DNA of 64,000 nt from Sinorhizobium mexicanum (GTDB lineage: Bacteria > Pseudomonadota > Alphaproteobacteria > Rhizobiales > Rhizobiaceae), in NCBI RefSeq assembly GCF_013488225.1, contig NZ_CP041238.1, positions 2,815,501 through 2,879,500 on the forward strand, in the 5' to 3' direction. A program made the position numbers and the translations under genes. This document shows, piece after piece, positions 1 through 9,675 of the stretch. Each line of letters opens with the position of its first letter. Position 1 is the stretch's first letter. The notes beneath the pieces are model-generated. The model saw only the letters and a program-made list of their open reading frames with translations, was not told the DNA's origin and did not search any database.

Positions 1-291
1 GCCTTCTCCGGCACCGGCCTTGCCGATCTCGTCGGCCCCTCCGGCACGAAGGTCGTGATCGCCGGTTTCATGACCCACAACTGCGTGTCCTCGACGGCGC
101 GTGCCGCGCTCGATCTCGGTTACGAGATCACTATCGCGGGCGATGCCTGCGCCACCCGCGACCTCCCTTCGCCGGCGGGCCCCGTCACGGCGCGTGAACT
201 GCATATCGCCGAACTTGCCGCACTCGCCGATCGCCATGCCTGCGTCACCGACGTCGCGACACTCACCCTCCGGAAAGGCGAGGCAGCCTAA
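1..291 (+). CDS. Isochorismatase-family cysteine hydrolase, C-terminal part
   Basis: The frame is open from the first base, so the 5' end lies outside the window. The visible 96 residues are the end of an isochorismatase-like fold. The segment GFMTHNCVSSTARAAL carries the nucleophilic Cys in the usual CV-x-x-TA context, followed by the helix and strand AxDLGY-xITIAGDACAT that closes these domains. Members hydrolyse amide or ester bonds in small metabolites such as nicotinamide or isochorismate. Substrate cannot be inferred here because the N-terminal Asp and metal ligands are missing from view. Confidence 0.8.
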   Translation, partial: AFSGTGLADLVGPSGTKVVIAGFMTHNCVSSTARAALDLGYEITIAGDACATRDLPSPAGPVTARELHIAELAALADRHACVTDVATLTLRKGEAA

Positions 292-436
292 GCTGTTGGT
301 GAAGATGACATTTCGGGCGCCGGCCATCCGCCGGCGCATCGGACACATTACAAAAATATAATGATCTCAATGCTTTTCGCTGATCTCGTTCATCTCTATT
401 TTGAGAAGCAATGAACGCAAGCGAAGCGGTGAGGCC

Positions 437-1699
437 ATGAGCAAGGCAGCGAAGACGATCAGGGACGAGGCGACGGCGCTCAAGCCCACCCCCGCCAATG
501 TGCGTGTCATCCCGGCAGCCGCGCCGCCGGTTCGCCGGAAGCGCCGCTCGCGCCTCTGGATCGCCGTGCCCGTTATCCTCGCCGTGCTCGGCGCGGGCTA
601 TTATGCCTGGAGCCAATACGGGTCAGAGCCGACGACCGCCATGATCACGCAGGTCGTCGCTCGCGGCGACATCGAGGACAACGTCACGGCCGTCGGCACC
701 CTCGACGCCATCAACTCCGTCGATGCCGGCGCACAGGTTTCCGGCCAGTTGAAATCGCTCCATGTCGAGATTGGCGACAAGGTCGAAGCAAACCAGCTTG
801 TCGCCGAAATCGACCCGGCCACGATCGAAAACCGCATCGAAATCGACCAGGCGGAACTCGCTAATCTCGAGGCGCAGCTCGTCTCGAAGAAGGCGCAGCT
901 CGTGCTGAAGCAGGCGAATATCGAGCGCCAGCGCAATCTGGTCGCGACCAACAGCGTTTCGCAATCGACGCTTGACCAGGCGGTCGCCGATCATGCTGCC
1001 GCCGGCGCCGATGTGAAAGCCATCGAGGCGCAGATCCGCAAGCAGAAGGCGACGCTCGCCGGCGACAAGGTCGATCTCGGCTACACCAAGATCTATGCGC
1101 CGATGGCGGGCACGATCGTCGCCAATCCGGCCAAGGAAGGCCAGACCTTGAACGCCAACCAGACGACGCCGACGATCGTCACCATCGCCGATCTTTCGAC
1201 GATGACGGTGAAGGCGCAGGTCTCCGAGGCTGATGTCGGCAAGCTCAAGATGGGCATGGACGCCTATTTCACCCTGCTCGGCCAGCCCGGCAAACGCTTC
1301 ACCGGCAAATTGCGGCAGATCCAGCCGATGCCGGACACGGAAAACAACGTCGTCCTCTATTACGCCCTCTTCGACGTGCCCAACCCGACGGGCGAGCTGA
1401 TGATGTCGATGAGCGCCCAGGTCTTCTTCGTCGAGGCTGCGGCCAAGGACGTCCTCGTCGTCCCGAGCGCAGCGATCCATGCGAACGGCGAAGGCAGGGC
1501 GCAGGTGACCGTCGTCACGCCCTCGGGCGCGACCGAGAACCGCGCAGTCGAGGTCGGCATCCGCAACCGCGTCAGCGCCGAGATCGTCAGCGGTCTTGAG
1601 GAAGGCGACCGCGTCGTCGTCGACGCGGCGTCCGCCTCGACCGGCGACAGCGCCCGCGGTAACCGTGCGCGCGGCATCCGCATGCCGCCGATGTTCTGA
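437..1699 (+). CDS. macA: MacA-type periplasmic adaptor (membrane fusion protein)
   Basis: This 420-residue protein links an inner-membrane pump to an outer-membrane channel. It has a basic cytoplasmic tail, one membrane helix at about residues 40-58, an alpha-helical hairpin rich in Gln, Lys and Glu at about 135-215, a lipoyl-like segment ending [12 protein letters not shown], and beta-barrel and membrane-proximal domains to the C-terminus. ATG at 437 is preferred over the upstream TTG at 401 because GGTGAGG lies just before it. The stop is 8 bases before the macB-like gene, so the two are one transcription unit. The exported substrate, perhaps a peptide, macrolide or siderophore, is not shown by sequence. 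Confidence 0.85.
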   Translation: MSKAAKTIRDEATALKPTPANVRVIPAAAPPVRRKRRSRLWIAVPVILAVLGAGYYAWSQYGSEPTTAMITQVVARGDIEDNVTAVGTLDAINSVDAGAQVSGQLKSLHVEIGDKVEANQLVAEIDPATIENRIEIDQAELANLEAQLVSKKAQLVLKQANIERQRNLVATNSVSQSTLDQAVADHAAAGADVKAIEAQIRKQKATLAGDKVDLGYTKIYAPMAGTIVANPAKEGQTLNANQTTPTIVTIADLSTMTVKAQVSEADVGKLKMGMDAYFTLLGQPGKRFTGKLRQIQPMPDTENNVVLYYALFDVPNPTGELMMSMSAQVFFVEAAAKDVLVVPSAAIHANGEGRAQVTVVTPSGATENRAVEVGIRNRVSAEIVSGLEEGDRVVVDAASASTGDSARGNRARGIRMPPMF

Positions 1700-1707
1700 G
1701 CGCGCCC

Positions 1708-3651
1708 ATGACCACGCTTCTCTCGCTCAGGGACGTCAGCAAGACCTATTTCAACGGCGATCTCGCCGTCGAGGTGCTGCACGATATCTCGCTCGACATC
1801 GAGGCCGGCGAATTCGTCGCGATCATCGGCCAGTCCGGCTCCGGCAAGTCGACGCTGATGAACATTCTCGGCTGCCTCGACCAGCCGACCTCGGGCGAAT
1901 ACCTGATCGATGGCGAACGGGTCTCCGGCTTCGACGGCGACGAGCTGGCGGCGCTGCGCCGCCGCACCTTCGGCTTCGTCTTCCAGGCCTACAACCTGAT
2001 CCCGACCGCGAGCGCCAGGGAGAATGTCGAGGTGCCGGCCGTTTATGCCGGCATGCCTGCGCGCGACCGGCACGACCGCGCCGAGGACCTGCTGAAATCG
2101 CTGAAACTCGGCGAGCGGCTTGACCATCGCCCGAGCCAGCTTTCCGGCGGCCAGCAGCAGCGCGTCTCGATCGCCCGGGCGCTGATGAACGGCGGCCGCG
2201 TGATCCTCGCCGACGAACCCACCGGCGCGCTCGACAGCCAGAGCGGCGACGAGGTGATGGCGCTCCTGCGCGAGATGAACGAGAACGGCCACACCGTGAT
2301 CGTCATCACCCATTCGCGTGAGGTCGCCGAGCAGGCGGACCGGCTCATCGAAATCCACGACGGCCGCATCATCGCCGACCGGACGAAGAAGGGGCGCAGC
2401 AATCCGGAGGCTGCAATCGGCCTCGCCCAGCGCACGCGCGAAGGCTTCGCCGCGATCGCCGATGTCTCCGAGGCGGTGAAGATGGCGATGCGGGCTTTGC
2501 GCGCCAACCTCTTCCGCACCATCCTCACCCTGCTCGGCATCGTCATCGGCGTCGGTTCGGTGGTCGCGATGCTGGCGATCGGCACCGGCGCGCAGGACTC
2601 CGTCCTGAGCCGCATCTCCTCGATGGGATCCGATCTCCTGCTTGTCCGCCCGAGCATGGCCAATTTCCGCGGCAGCGCCGGCGGCAGCAACGTCACGCTC
2701 GTGCCGGCCGATGCCGACGCGATCCAGGAGCTACCGAACGTCGCCTTCGCCGTGCCGGAAATGACAAGCACGGTGACGCTCAGGCGTGGCAATGTCGACT
2801 ACCAGACGACGGCGAACGGCACGGTGCCGCAGTTCACGGCGGCGAAATCCTGGAACATAGGTCGCGGCGAGTTCATCAACCGCAACGACATGGAAAGCTA
2901 CGCACCGGTCGCCGTCCTTGGCGAAACCGTGGTGAAGACGCTATTTGCGGACGGGTCCGACCCGATCGGCCAATATGTGCTGGTCAACAAGATCCCCTTC
3001 CAGGTGATTGGCGTGATGAGCGAAAAGGGCGCCAGCGCCGGCGGCAACGACCAGGACGACGTGGTCCTCGTACCGCTGACGACCGGCAGCATGCGCATCT
3101 TCGGCCAGCGCAACATCCGCACGATCACTGTCGAGGTGAAGGACTCTTCCGCCATCGACCTGACGCAGGATCGCATCCAGGCGCTGCTCAACGAGCGGCA
3201 CAAGAAGGAAGACACCCAGATCACCAACATGTCGTCCGTACGCGAGGCTTTCACCGAGACGTCGAACACGATGAAGCTCTTCCTGGGGTCGGTCGCGGCG
3301 ATTTCCCTGCTTGTCGGCGGCATCGGCGTCATGAACATCATGCTTGTCAGCGTCAGTGAGCGGACGCGCGAAATCGGCGTGCGCATGGCGACCGGCGCGC
3401 GCGAGCGCGACATCCTCGTGCAGTTCATCGTCGAGGCGCTGGTCGTTTCCGCGATCGGCGGAGCGATCGGAGTCGCTGCCGGACTGGGCACCGGCGCCCT
3501 TGCCAAGACCTTCGGCATGCCGGTGAGCTTCACCATCGGCCCCGTGGCGCTCGCCTTCGCCTGCTCCTTCCTCACCGGCCTGCTCTTCGGCTTCCTGCCC
3601 GCCCGCAACGCCTCCCGCCTCCAGCCAGCGGTGGCTCTCAGCGCGGATTAA
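1708..3651 (+). CDS. macB: MacB-type ABC transporter, ATPase-permease fusion
   Basis: The 647-residue protein combines an ABC ATPase and an FtsX-type permease. Walker A is GQSGSGKST, the signature is LSGGQQQRV, and Walker B is [12 protein letters not shown], all within the first 180 residues. One membrane helix at about 270-295 precedes a large periplasmic domain, and three more helices follow from about residue 530, one with the motif [18 protein letters not shown]. This is the usual MacB topology and length. It works as a mechanotransducer that drives substrate through the adaptor and a TolC-like channel. No tolC gene is in the window. Confidence 0.9.
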   Translation: MTTLLSLRDVSKTYFNGDLAVEVLHDISLDIEAGEFVAIIGQSGSGKSTLMNILGCLDQPTSGEYLIDGERVSGFDGDELAALRRRTFGFVFQAYNLIPTASARENVEVPAVYAGMPARDRHDRAEDLLKSLKLGERLDHRPSQLSGGQQQRVSIARALMNGGRVILADEPTGALDSQSGDEVMALLREMNENGHTVIVITHSREVAEQADRLIEIHDGRIIADRTKKGRSNPEAAIGLAQRTREGFAAIADVSEAVKMAMRALRANLFRTILTLLGIVIGVGSVVAMLAIGTGAQDSVLSRISSMGSDLLLVRPSMANFRGSAGGSNVTLVPADADAIQELPNVAFAVPEMTSTVTLRRGNVDYQTTANGTVPQFTAAKSWNIGRGEFINRNDMESYAPVAVLGETVVKTLFADGSDPIGQYVLVNKIPFQVIGVMSEKGASAGGNDQDDVVLVPLTTGSMRIFGQRNIRTITVEVKDSSAIDLTQDRIQALLNERHKKEDTQITNMSSVREAFTETSNTMKLFLGSVAAISLLVGGIGVMNIMLVSVSERTREIGVRMATGARERDILVQFIVEALVVSAIGGAIGVAAGLGTGALAKTFGMPVSFTIGPVALAFACSFLTGLLFGFLPARNASRLQPAVALSAD

Positions 3652-3768
3652 TCCGGATGAGGAAAGCTGGCGCTTCCGCCCGCATGGCGCCTTGTATCTG
3701 CCTCCCGGCGACGAGAAAGCACGCCACTCACAGCGCAGGACACCGGAGCCGCGAGGACACCTGTCGCC

Positions 3769-4734
3769 TCACACCGACGGTTCGATCACTGCGACGAATT
3801 TTTGCGCCAGATCCTGTGAAGCCGCCTTCCGCGGGTGGAGCTCATCGTTCCACCGCCCCTGCACGACGTTCTTCAGGTTGACGAGGGTGACATTGTCCTG
3901 GGCGCGTTCAATCCGCTCGAGCATGTCGTAGAGGCGGTCAACGAGATAGGTGAGAATGCCTTCGATGAGCGCGTCGTCGCCCCCCAGGCTGAAGCCGCGG
4001 CGGGTGAAGGGCTGGCCGAGCCACGGTCCGTTCGCCACCGGCTTTGGAACGTCGTAGCCATGGACCAGCATCTGCGTCCGCTTTGGAGTCGACAGGATCG
4101 CAACGTCGCGCGCGATCTCGTTATAGCCGTCCTCGAGCGAGCGCACCTTCCGGTCAAGGACATCCAGGCGGAGAAAACTTCTCGGATCGCCGGGCGTGCC
4201 GGAGGTCCGCGGCCGCAGCAGTTCCGTCAGGGCGCCGCCGCCGAGGATGTCGTTGCCGCCTCCGGAAAAGATGAAGAAGTCGAAGGAGGCGGATTTCACC
4301 AGCTGGCGGTAATCCTTCTTCTGCCGCATCTGCTCGAAAGTATCCCCCGGATAGGCGACGTTCTGGGCGTAGTAGCGCCCCTCGAGGATATCGAAGAATG
4401 TCGGCGCGTAGCCAGCCAGAGCCGACAGCGGCCAGAGGATGTTGATCCAGGAATCGCCATCCGCGCAGATGCGGATGCCGCTCGCCTTACGCGCGGCCAT
4501 CGTGTCTGCGGGCAAGGCCGAAGACTGTAGCGCACGCACGGCCTGTTCGTCCGTCAGGTAGCGGCCTTGCGCATCCTTGACGTGATAGACGAGACAGATT
4601 CCGGGGTCTTTCTCGAGGAACACCGACGCGGTGCCGGCAGCCTCCTTGGCCGCCTTCCGGCTGACCTCGCCCACATCTGCCTCGGCGGCCTTGCCGCCCG
4701 CCTTCCGCGATTTTTTCCCCTCCGCGCTTTCCAT
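3769..4734 (-). CDS. SGNH/GDSL-type hydrolase
   Basis: This 321-residue protein carries three SGNH hydrolase blocks: GDSW (residues 93-96, nucleophile Ser), SGGGND (157-162, oxyanion Gly and Asn) and a C-terminal DELH (Asp297, His300). It probably acts as an esterase or lipase on an unknown substrate. The first 35 residues are Lys- and Ala-rich, with no clear signal peptide, so a cytoplasmic location is likely. The ATG at 4734 was chosen because the longer frame up to 4884 has no family-like sequence. It is convergent with the macAB pair and divergent from the next gene. Confidence 0.75.
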   Translation of the reverse strand: MESAEGKKSRKAGGKAAEADVGEVSRKAAKEAAGTASVFLEKDPGICLVYHVKDAQGRYLTDEQAVRALQSSALPADTMAARKASGIRICADGDSWINILWPLSALAGYAPTFFDILEGRYYAQNVAYPGDTFEQMRQKKDYRQLVKSASFDFFIFSGGGNDILGGGALTELLRPRTSGTPGDPRSFLRLDVLDRKVRSLEDGYNEIARDVAILSTPKRTQMLVHGYDVPKPVANGPWLGQPFTRRGFSLGGDDALIEGILTYLVDRLYDMLERIERAQDNVTLVNLKNVVQGRWNDELHPRKAASQDLAQKFVAVIEPSV

Positions 4735-5247
4735 GATCGCGCCCCCGAACAATCGAAAATAAATAACACATATCCGGGTATCGGAACAGATCGGCGCAAT
4801 CCTGGATAGATTCGCTTCGGCCACCAAGGCGGGCTCTGTGGTGCTCGCGACGCGGAGAAATGGCGCGAATGGCGCCATTGCCACAATTTTGCTTCACGCA
4901 GTCGGCAAAGTTCGCTCGCTATCCAGCGGATGGCAGGGGAATACCGAATTTTTGTTTCGTTAGAGTTGGGCCAGAACCCTCGCGGTTCGCCCGCCTGTTG
5001 GGGCCGTGTTGCAGCGTTCGACGCAATACGGGAACGTCACCGTTCTGCGCGCTGGATAGAGAAACAGAACAAGAGCGGACTCGGCTCGGCCGAGCCCGAC
5101 GGTGTCTTATTGCGCGTTCGAGCGAGCGCGTAATGGCGTTCTAGTGCTTTGATTCCAAAGCACTTTACTCGCTTCCAGTGTCTCCGCGTAGAGGCGGACG
5201 GATCTAGCAGTGAACGCACACCGAAAGATGGCAAGGAGACTCAAGCC
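4735..5247. other. 513-base intergenic region between divergent genes
   Basis: No convincing gene is present. Small open frames on the plus strand (for example 4860-5144) are Arg- and Cys-rich and have no ribosome binding site. An inverted repeat, AGTGCTTT (5143-5150) and AAAGCACT (5157-5164) around a 6-base loop, is visible and may be the remnant of a dispersed repeat. The region must hold the promoters of both flanking genes, but no motif could be assigned. Confidence 0.5.
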
Positions 5248-5691
5248 ATGAGGGTTATAGCGTTTCTCGCCGCAATGTATGTCGCCTTTACAATGCCGGA
5301 TACGGCTACCGCCGGCATGTTGGCCCAGGCCCAGCAATTTACCGGACTGCATGAAGTCAAGAACAACAGGCGGCTGCGCGCCGCCCTCGGCATAAACCCC
5401 GCCCGCACGCCATGGTGTGGCCATTTTATGGGCATGATTGCCCGGAAGTCCGGCCGACAGCCGCCCAAAGCCTATAGTTTCGCAAGTTCTTGGCTGCACT
5501 TCGGCGCACCGGTGCGCCTCGCCTATGCGCGTCCAGGCGACGTCATCGTCGTGCGCACCGGTCGCGGCTACCACGTCGGGATCCTCTCCGCCCTATCCAG
5601 GTCGACCGCACAACTGATCGGCGGCAACCAATCGGGGCGTGTTCAGCTGTCGCAGTTCAGCCGAAGACAGGTCGTCGCCGTACGACGATAG
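5248..5691 (+). CDS. Secreted NlpC/CHAP-like cysteine peptidase (TIGR02594-type)
   Basis: The 147-residue product starts with a signal peptide (residues 1-22) and has a papain-like triad layout: Cys57 in TPWCGHFMG, His109 in GYHVGI and Asn127 in GGNQSG. This matches the TIGR02594 family, which resembles NlpC/P60 and CHAP amidases that cut peptidoglycan peptides. AAGGAGAC precedes the ATG. The natural substrate is inferred, not shown. A mosaic repeat separates it from the convergent gene that follows. Confidence 0.75.
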   Translation: MRVIAFLAAMYVAFTMPDTATAGMLAQAQQFTGLHEVKNNRRLRAALGINPARTPWCGHFMGMIARKSGRQPPKAYSFASSWLHFGAPVRLAYARPGDVIVVRTGRGYHVGILSALSRSTAQLIGGNQSGRVQLSQFSRRQVVAVRR

Positions 5692-5725
5692 CCGAGAGAA
5701 GCGGCCACTGCATGTCTCCTGAGAT

Positions 5726-5813
5726 CGGAGCCGATCCAGGGATAAAACATGCAGCAATTCGAAGTGCTACAGCGCCCTTCGCGCGTCTCATGAGACGCGC
5801 GCGCTGTAGCGCC
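5726..5813. repeat. Mosaic palindromic repeat, copy 1
   Basis: The copy includes the shared core AAACATGCAGCAATTCGAAG and a nested hairpin. CTACAGCGC (5768-5776) pairs with GCGCTGTAG (5801-5809), around a 20-base perfect palindrome at 5781-5800. It lies between two convergent genes and could end transcription in both directions. Related copies occur near 9.8, 31.0, 36.3, 36.5, 46.8, 48.4, 55.4, 56.7 and 57.4 kb. Confidence 0.8.
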
Positions 5814-6380
5814 TCAGATCCTCTGCGCGCCGGCGATCCGCTCCCAGCGGCGGCCGTTCGATTGAGACTGGCGGGCGAAATAATCATAAGGGGTCCTCGA
5901 CCAGTCGCGAACCGAGTTGGTCATGTTGTCGAGGACGAGGTCGCCTTCGCTGGTACGCACGGTCAGCACCGTGTGCCCCTCGCCGCGATAGCGGGCGACC
6001 GTCAAGAGCAGCGCCGAGGCGGGCCAGCCGCGCTTGAGCAATTCGCGCTTCTTCAGAATGGCGAAATCCTCGCAGTCACCGTAAGCCGTGGGCACGCGCC
6101 AATCATCATCCCGGCCGACATTTGCCAGATCGCTTCGCTCCCTGATGCGCGCATTGACCGCGCGGTTGATCTGCTGCAACTCGCTCGCCTTTTCCGGATG
6201 CAGGACGACCAGCTTGCTTCCGCCGCCGGTGCTGCACAGGCGCGGCTCGCGCGTGCAGAACGAGGAAAAGGCCGGTGGCGCAAAAGCCTTGCCGCCGGTC
6301 CTCATTGTCGTACCGGCATCGGCCACCTGCGGCATCACGAACAGCAACAGAGATGCGGCCTGAGCGATGAACAATTTCAT
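5814..6380 (-). CDS. Secreted transglutaminase-like cysteine peptidase (BTLCP, DUF920)
   Basis: The 188-residue protein has a signal peptide (1-22) and the bacterial transglutaminase-like cysteine proteinase core: Cys103 in YGDCEDFA, His136 in GEGHTVLTV, Asp151 in LVLDNMTN. The family is common in Rhizobiales and is thought to act in the periplasm; some members partner with LapA-like adhesins or secretion systems. No such partner is adjacent. The ATG at 6380 follows GAGGGAAAATTC. The unrelated secreted cysteine peptidase next door is convergent, so they are not an operon. Confidence 0.85.
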   Translation of the reverse strand: MKLFIAQAASLLLFVMPQVADAGTTMRTGGKAFAPPAFSSFCTREPRLCSTGGGSKLVVLHPEKASELQQINRAVNARIRERSDLANVGRDDDWRVPTAYGDCEDFAILKKRELLKRGWPASALLLTVARYRGEGHTVLTVRTSEGDLVLDNMTNSVRDWSRTPYDYFARQSQSNGRRWERIAGAQRI

Positions 6381-6507
6381 GAATTTTCCCTCCAACGGCG
6401 GGCGTAACGCTCCCGAGCCCAACTACACATAATCAATGGGGATTAACTCAAGGTTGATTAACCCGAAATTGGGCGATGTTATGGCCCAACTACTAATAAT
6501 TCGTAAC

Positions 6508-6536
6508 TTGACCCGTTAGCGCTTTACGCGAATTAT
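6508..6536 (+). promoter_or_regulatory. Candidate sigma-70 promoter of the GGGGNE repeat gene
   Basis: TTGACC (6508-6513) and AATTAT (6531-6536) are separated by 17 bases in a markedly AT-rich upstream region. An inverted repeat TTGGGC-N9-GCCCAA (6469-6489) and a direct repeat GATTAAC (6441 and 6455) lie just upstream and may be regulator sites. Confidence 0.45.
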
Positions 6537-6576
6537 TTACTACTTATTTCAAATATTTATTTGTTGGAGTTGTGTA

Positions 6577-8415
6577 ATGTCCAAATTAAACAAGTCCGTA
6601 TTAAGAATTTTCTTTATCCTCTCAACAGCATCAATAGCATCAGTAGTTCTCACGCCGGACGCGCATGCGGTACAGAGACAGCGTATGACTGCAAAACAAT
6701 GCGGCGCGCTGACGGAAGATAACTTCGCGGCCTGTTGTGTAGCGCTTAACCGCTCAAAAATCCTCACTCCCGCACAAATCAAGATGTGCCCTCCACTGTC
6801 GACAGCAACTATAAAGGGTGCCGCGACGGGCGGAGATGAGCGCAGCGACGCCAGCCCGCCCAAAGGCAGTGGCGGTGGAAAAGGCGGCGGCACTGGTGGC
6901 AGCGGCGGCACTGGCGGCAGCGGTGGTAGCGGCGGTGGCGGTGGCGGCGGCAGCAGCCCTCCCCCTCCTGACGACGGTGATGGCGGCGGCAACAATGGCG
7001 GCGGCAACAGCGGCGGCGGCGGCAACAGCGGCGGCGGCGGCAACAGCGGCGGCGGCGGCAACAGCGGCGGCGGCGGCAACAGCGGCGGCGGCGGCAATGA
7101 AGGCGGCGGCGGCAATGAAGGCGGCGGCGGCAACGAAGGCGGCGGCGGCAATGAAGGCGGCGGCGGCAACGAAGGCGGCGGCGGCAATGAAGGCGGCGGC
7201 GGCAACGAAGGCGGCGGCGGCAATGAAGGCGGCGGCGGCAACGAAGGCGGCGGCGGCAACGAAGGCGGCGGCGGCAACGAAGGCGGCGGCGGCAATGAAG
7301 GCGGCGGCGGCAACGAAGGCGGCGGCGGCAACGAAGGCGGCGGCGGCAACGAAGGCGGCGGCGGCAACGAAGGCGGCGGCGGCAACGAAGGCGGCGGCGG
7401 CAACGAAGGCGGCGGCGGCAACGAAGGCGGCGGCGGCAACGAAGGCGGCGGCGGCAACGAAGGCGGCGGCGGCAACGAAGGCGGCGGCGGCAATGAAGGC
7501 GGCGGCGGCAATGAAGGCGGCGGCGGCAACGAAGGCGGCGGCGGCAATGAAGGCGGCGGCGGCAACGAAGGCGGCGGCGGCAACGAAGGCGGCGGCGGCA
7601 ACGAAGGCGGCGGCGGCAACGAAGGCGGCGGCGGCAACGAAGGCGGCGGCGGCAACGAAGGCGGCGGCGGCAACGAAGGCGGCGGCGGCAACGAAGGCGG
7701 CGGCGGCAACGAAGGCGGCGGCGGCAACGAAGGCGGCGGCGGCAACGAGGGCGGCGGCGGCAACGAAGGCGGCGGCGGCAACGAAGGCGGCGGCGGCAAC
7801 GAGGGCGGCGGCGGCAACGAAGGCGGCGGCGATCAGGGCGGCGACCAGGACGACAACAACCAGGGCGACGACAAAGGCAAGGCCGGCGGCAAGGACAAGG
7901 CCGAGGGCAAGAGCAAGCACGAGGCCGGCGACAAGAACAAGGACAAGGCCGGCGGCAAGGGCAAGGACAAGGCCGGCGACAAGAACAAGGACAAGACCGG
8001 CGGCAAGAACAAGGACAAGGCCGGCGGCAAGAACAAGGACAAGGCCGGCGGCAAGGGCAAGGACAAGGCAGGCGACAAGAACAAGGACAAGGCCGGCGGC
8101 AAGGGCAAGGACAAGGCCGGCGGCAAGGGCAAGGACAAGGCCGGCGGCAAGGGCAAGGACAAGGCCGGCGGCAAGAACAAGGACAAGCCCGGCGGCAAGA
8201 ACAAGGACAAGGCCGGCGACAAGGCGCCCGGTAAAGGCGATGACAAGGCGCCCAGCAAGGGTGCTGACAAGACACCTGGCAAGGTTGATGACAAGGCACC
8301 CGGCAAAGGCGGCGATAACGGCGCAGGTGAAGGCGGGCAAGCCAATAATGGCAAAGGCAACGGCGGCAGTGACGGAATTCCCGGCAATTCCGAGCAAAGC
8401 GACGACAACCGTTGA
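6577..8415 (+). CDS. Secreted low-complexity protein with GGGGN(E/S) and Lys-rich repeats
   Basis: The 612-residue protein begins with a signal peptide (about 1-31, ending DAHA) and a small segment with four Cys, including ACC and KMCPP. Then come five GGGGNS and forty-one GGGGNE hexapeptides (18-base units), followed by about twelve octapeptides of the type AGGKGKDK, and a Lys/Pro/Gly tail. The middle block is acidic and the tail strongly basic, so the protein should be disordered and two-block in charge. TTGGAG precedes the ATG. I do not recognise the family. The reading frame is set by the signal peptide, the ribosome site, and codon variants AAT/AAC and GAA/GAG that are silent only in this frame. 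Confidence 0.8.
   Translation: MSKLNKSVLRIFFILSTASIASVVLTPDAHAVQRQRMTAKQCGALTEDNFAACCVALNRSKILTPAQIKMCPPLSTATIKGAATGGDERSDASPPKGSGGGKGGGTGGSGGTGGSGGSGGGGGGGSSPPPPDDGDGGGNNGGGNSGGGGNSGGGGNSGGGGNSGGGGNSGGGGNEGGGGNEGGGGNEGGGGNEGGGGNEGGGGNEGGGGNEGGGGNEGGGGNEGGGGNEGGGGNEGGGGNEGGGGNEGGGGNEGGGGNEGGGGNEGGGGNEGGGGNEGGGGNEGGGGNEGGGGNEGGGGNEGGGGNEGGGGNEGGGGNEGGGGNEGGGGNEGGGGNEGGGGNEGGGGNEGGGGNEGGGGNEGGGGNEGGGGNEGGGGNEGGGGNEGGGGNEGGGGNEGGGGNEGGGGNEGGGGNEGGGDQGGDQDDNNQGDDKGKAGGKDKAEGKSKHEAGDKNKDKAGGKGKDKAGDKNKDKTGGKNKDKAGGKNKDKAGGKGKDKAGDKNKDKAGGKGKDKAGGKGKDKAGGKGKDKAGGKNKDKPGGKNKDKAGDKAPGKGDDKAPSKGADKTPGKVDDKAPGKGGDNGAGEGGQANNGKGNGGSDGIPGNSEQSDDNR
7006..7830 (+). repeat. 18-base tandem repeat, about 46 units
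   Basis: The unit GGCGGCGGCGGCAACGAA repeats without a break. Asn codons fall every 18 bases from 7006 to 7816; the first five units encode NS and the next forty-one NE. Third-base changes (aat/aac, gaa/gag) are the main differences. The low divergence suggests recent expansion and likely copy-number change between strains. Confidence 0.95.
7920..8220 (+). repeat. 24-base tandem repeat encoding (A/P/T)G(G/D)K(G/N)KDK
   Basis: About twelve 24-base units follow the first repeat block inside the same gene. They encode Lys-rich octapeptides, with Gly/Asp and Gly/Asn alternation at two positions. Confidence 0.85.
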
Positions 8416-8883
8416 TGCACGCACGGCGCGTTCCAATGAACGCGCCGTGCAACCTGCGCACTCTATAACTTTATAAAAGCGCGCGCGGCAGGAAATCCCG
8501 CCGCTTTCAGGCCTAACCTGAATGCGGCGTGATCTGCCGAGATTGGCGGGTTCCCGTAGCCTTCATGCGACTGGAAAGACGCACGGCTACAAGGGCCCGC
8601 CTCTTTTCGCTCTTATCCATCCGGCGATGGTTTCTTTATACCGGCGGAAACCGCGGAGTGGTCGTCCCCGTAGACCCACGACATTTCTTGCGATGCGCGC
8701 AAACGCCCGCAATCAACGATCGTCAGTGGTCATGCGCGGATCGGGAGATCGGTGTGCTACACCAGACCGCCTCTTCGCATTGGGCCACGACCGACAGGTT
8801 CTCGGTGGTTCACCGCGCCGTTGACAGTGAGACCAATCCTTTGAAACGACGCGATTTCCAGGAAAATTCGTTACGAACTTCCT
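8416..8883. other. 468-base intergenic region between convergent genes
   Basis: Apart from the strong hairpin at its left edge, nothing could be assigned. An Arg-rich frame at 8522-8824 lacks a ribosome binding site and resembles no family. Confidence 0.5.
8421..8450 (+). terminator. Perfect 13-bp hairpin after the repeat gene
   Basis: GCACGGCGCGTTC (8421-8433) and GAACGCGCCGTGC (8438-8450) flank a 4-base loop, 6 bases after the stop codon. No T-run follows, so it may act as a Rho-aided terminator or mRNA-stabilising stem. Confidence 0.6.
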
Positions 8884-9675
8884 TCAGAAACGAATAGCGA
8901 CCCCGATGATCGGCCCGTGCTCGATCACGTCGTATGTGAAACCGTCATTGCTGTAGTCGACGCCCATGGCGCGATAGCCGGCAAGGGCAGAGATCCGGTC
9001 GTTGATGTTGTAGCCGATCGCCCCGACCAAGTCCCAGTCCAGGTCGGCCTCACCGGCGCCAACGAGCCCCCAGCCGGTAACGTACCACTCCGGCGTGAAC
9101 GAATAGAGGCCGCGCAGGCCGACCAGCCCGTCGACCCAGGTTTCCTTGTCTTCTCTCGAAACACCGTCCAGAATGCCGCCCCTGAACGAAATCTCCGTGT
9201 CCGCCGACCAGACCTTGACGCCGCCGATGACATCGAGACGGGCGCTGCTGTCGTCGACGACATTATAGCCGGCGCCGAGAAGACCGGAAAAGGTTGACGT
9301 TTTCACATCGACCTTGTCGGCGAAAATTCCACGCGGCGTGGCCGAATCGGTCGATACCTTCGAGTATTGCAGATCCGTGAAGATGCTGAAGCGGCCGTAT
9401 CTCGCTTCGCCCGCCGCCATGAGGCCGAAATCGAGGTCGGGAATGATGTCGCTGAAGCTCTGGTCGATCTCGACCGTCGGCAGGCCGAACGACGCCGTAT
9501 CTCCCTCGAGCCCGGCCATCCAGAAATAGGGCGCAAAGGAGAAGGTCCAGCCTTCGGGGCTCTCTTCGGGCTGAGGTTGAGGCGCCAGCGCCGGCAGGAT
9601 ATCCGCCGCGTGAACCGGGCCGCTTGTTGCCAGCGCGAGAAACGGAGCAAGGACGCAGATTGACGCAACTCTCAT
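8884..9675 (-). CDS. Outer-membrane beta-barrel protein
   Basis: The 263-residue protein has a signal peptide (about 1-24, ending VHAAD) and a chain of short amphipathic strands such as WTFSFAPYFWMAG, RYGRFSIFTDLQYSK and SGLLGAGYNVV. It ends in VAIRF; a C-terminal Phe is typical of BAM-dependent barrels. The size suggests an 8-12 strand barrel. The function is unknown; similar small porin-like proteins are numerous in rhizobia. GGGGGAA precedes the ATG at 9675. Confidence 0.7.
   Translation of the reverse strand: MRVASICVLAPFLALATSGPVHAADILPALAPQPQPEESPEGWTFSFAPYFWMAGLEGDTASFGLPTVEIDQSFSDIIPDLDFGLMAAGEARYGRFSIFTDLQYSKVSTDSATPRGIFADKVDVKTSTFSGLLGAGYNVVDDSSARLDVIGGVKVWSADTEISFRGGILDGVSREDKETWVDGLVGLRGLYSFTPEWYVTGWGLVGAGEADLDWDLVGAIGYNINDRISALAGYRAMGVDYSNDGFTYDVIEHGPIIGVAIRF

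Noticed and set aside
7006..8220. CRISPR-like regular repetition
   Set aside because: The units are contiguous 18- and 24-base tandem repeats inside a coding frame, with no unique spacers.
6549..8476. Long open frames on both strands across the tandem repeats (poly PPPPSL, VAAAAF, and ATKAAA products)
   Set aside because: An 18-base repeat with no stop leaves every frame open. Only the frame from 6577 has a signal peptide, a ribosome site and silent third-base variation.
8522..8824. A 100-residue plus-strand frame after the repeat gene
   Set aside because: It is Arg- and Ser-rich, has no ribosome site and no recognisable domain, and overlaps another equally open frame.
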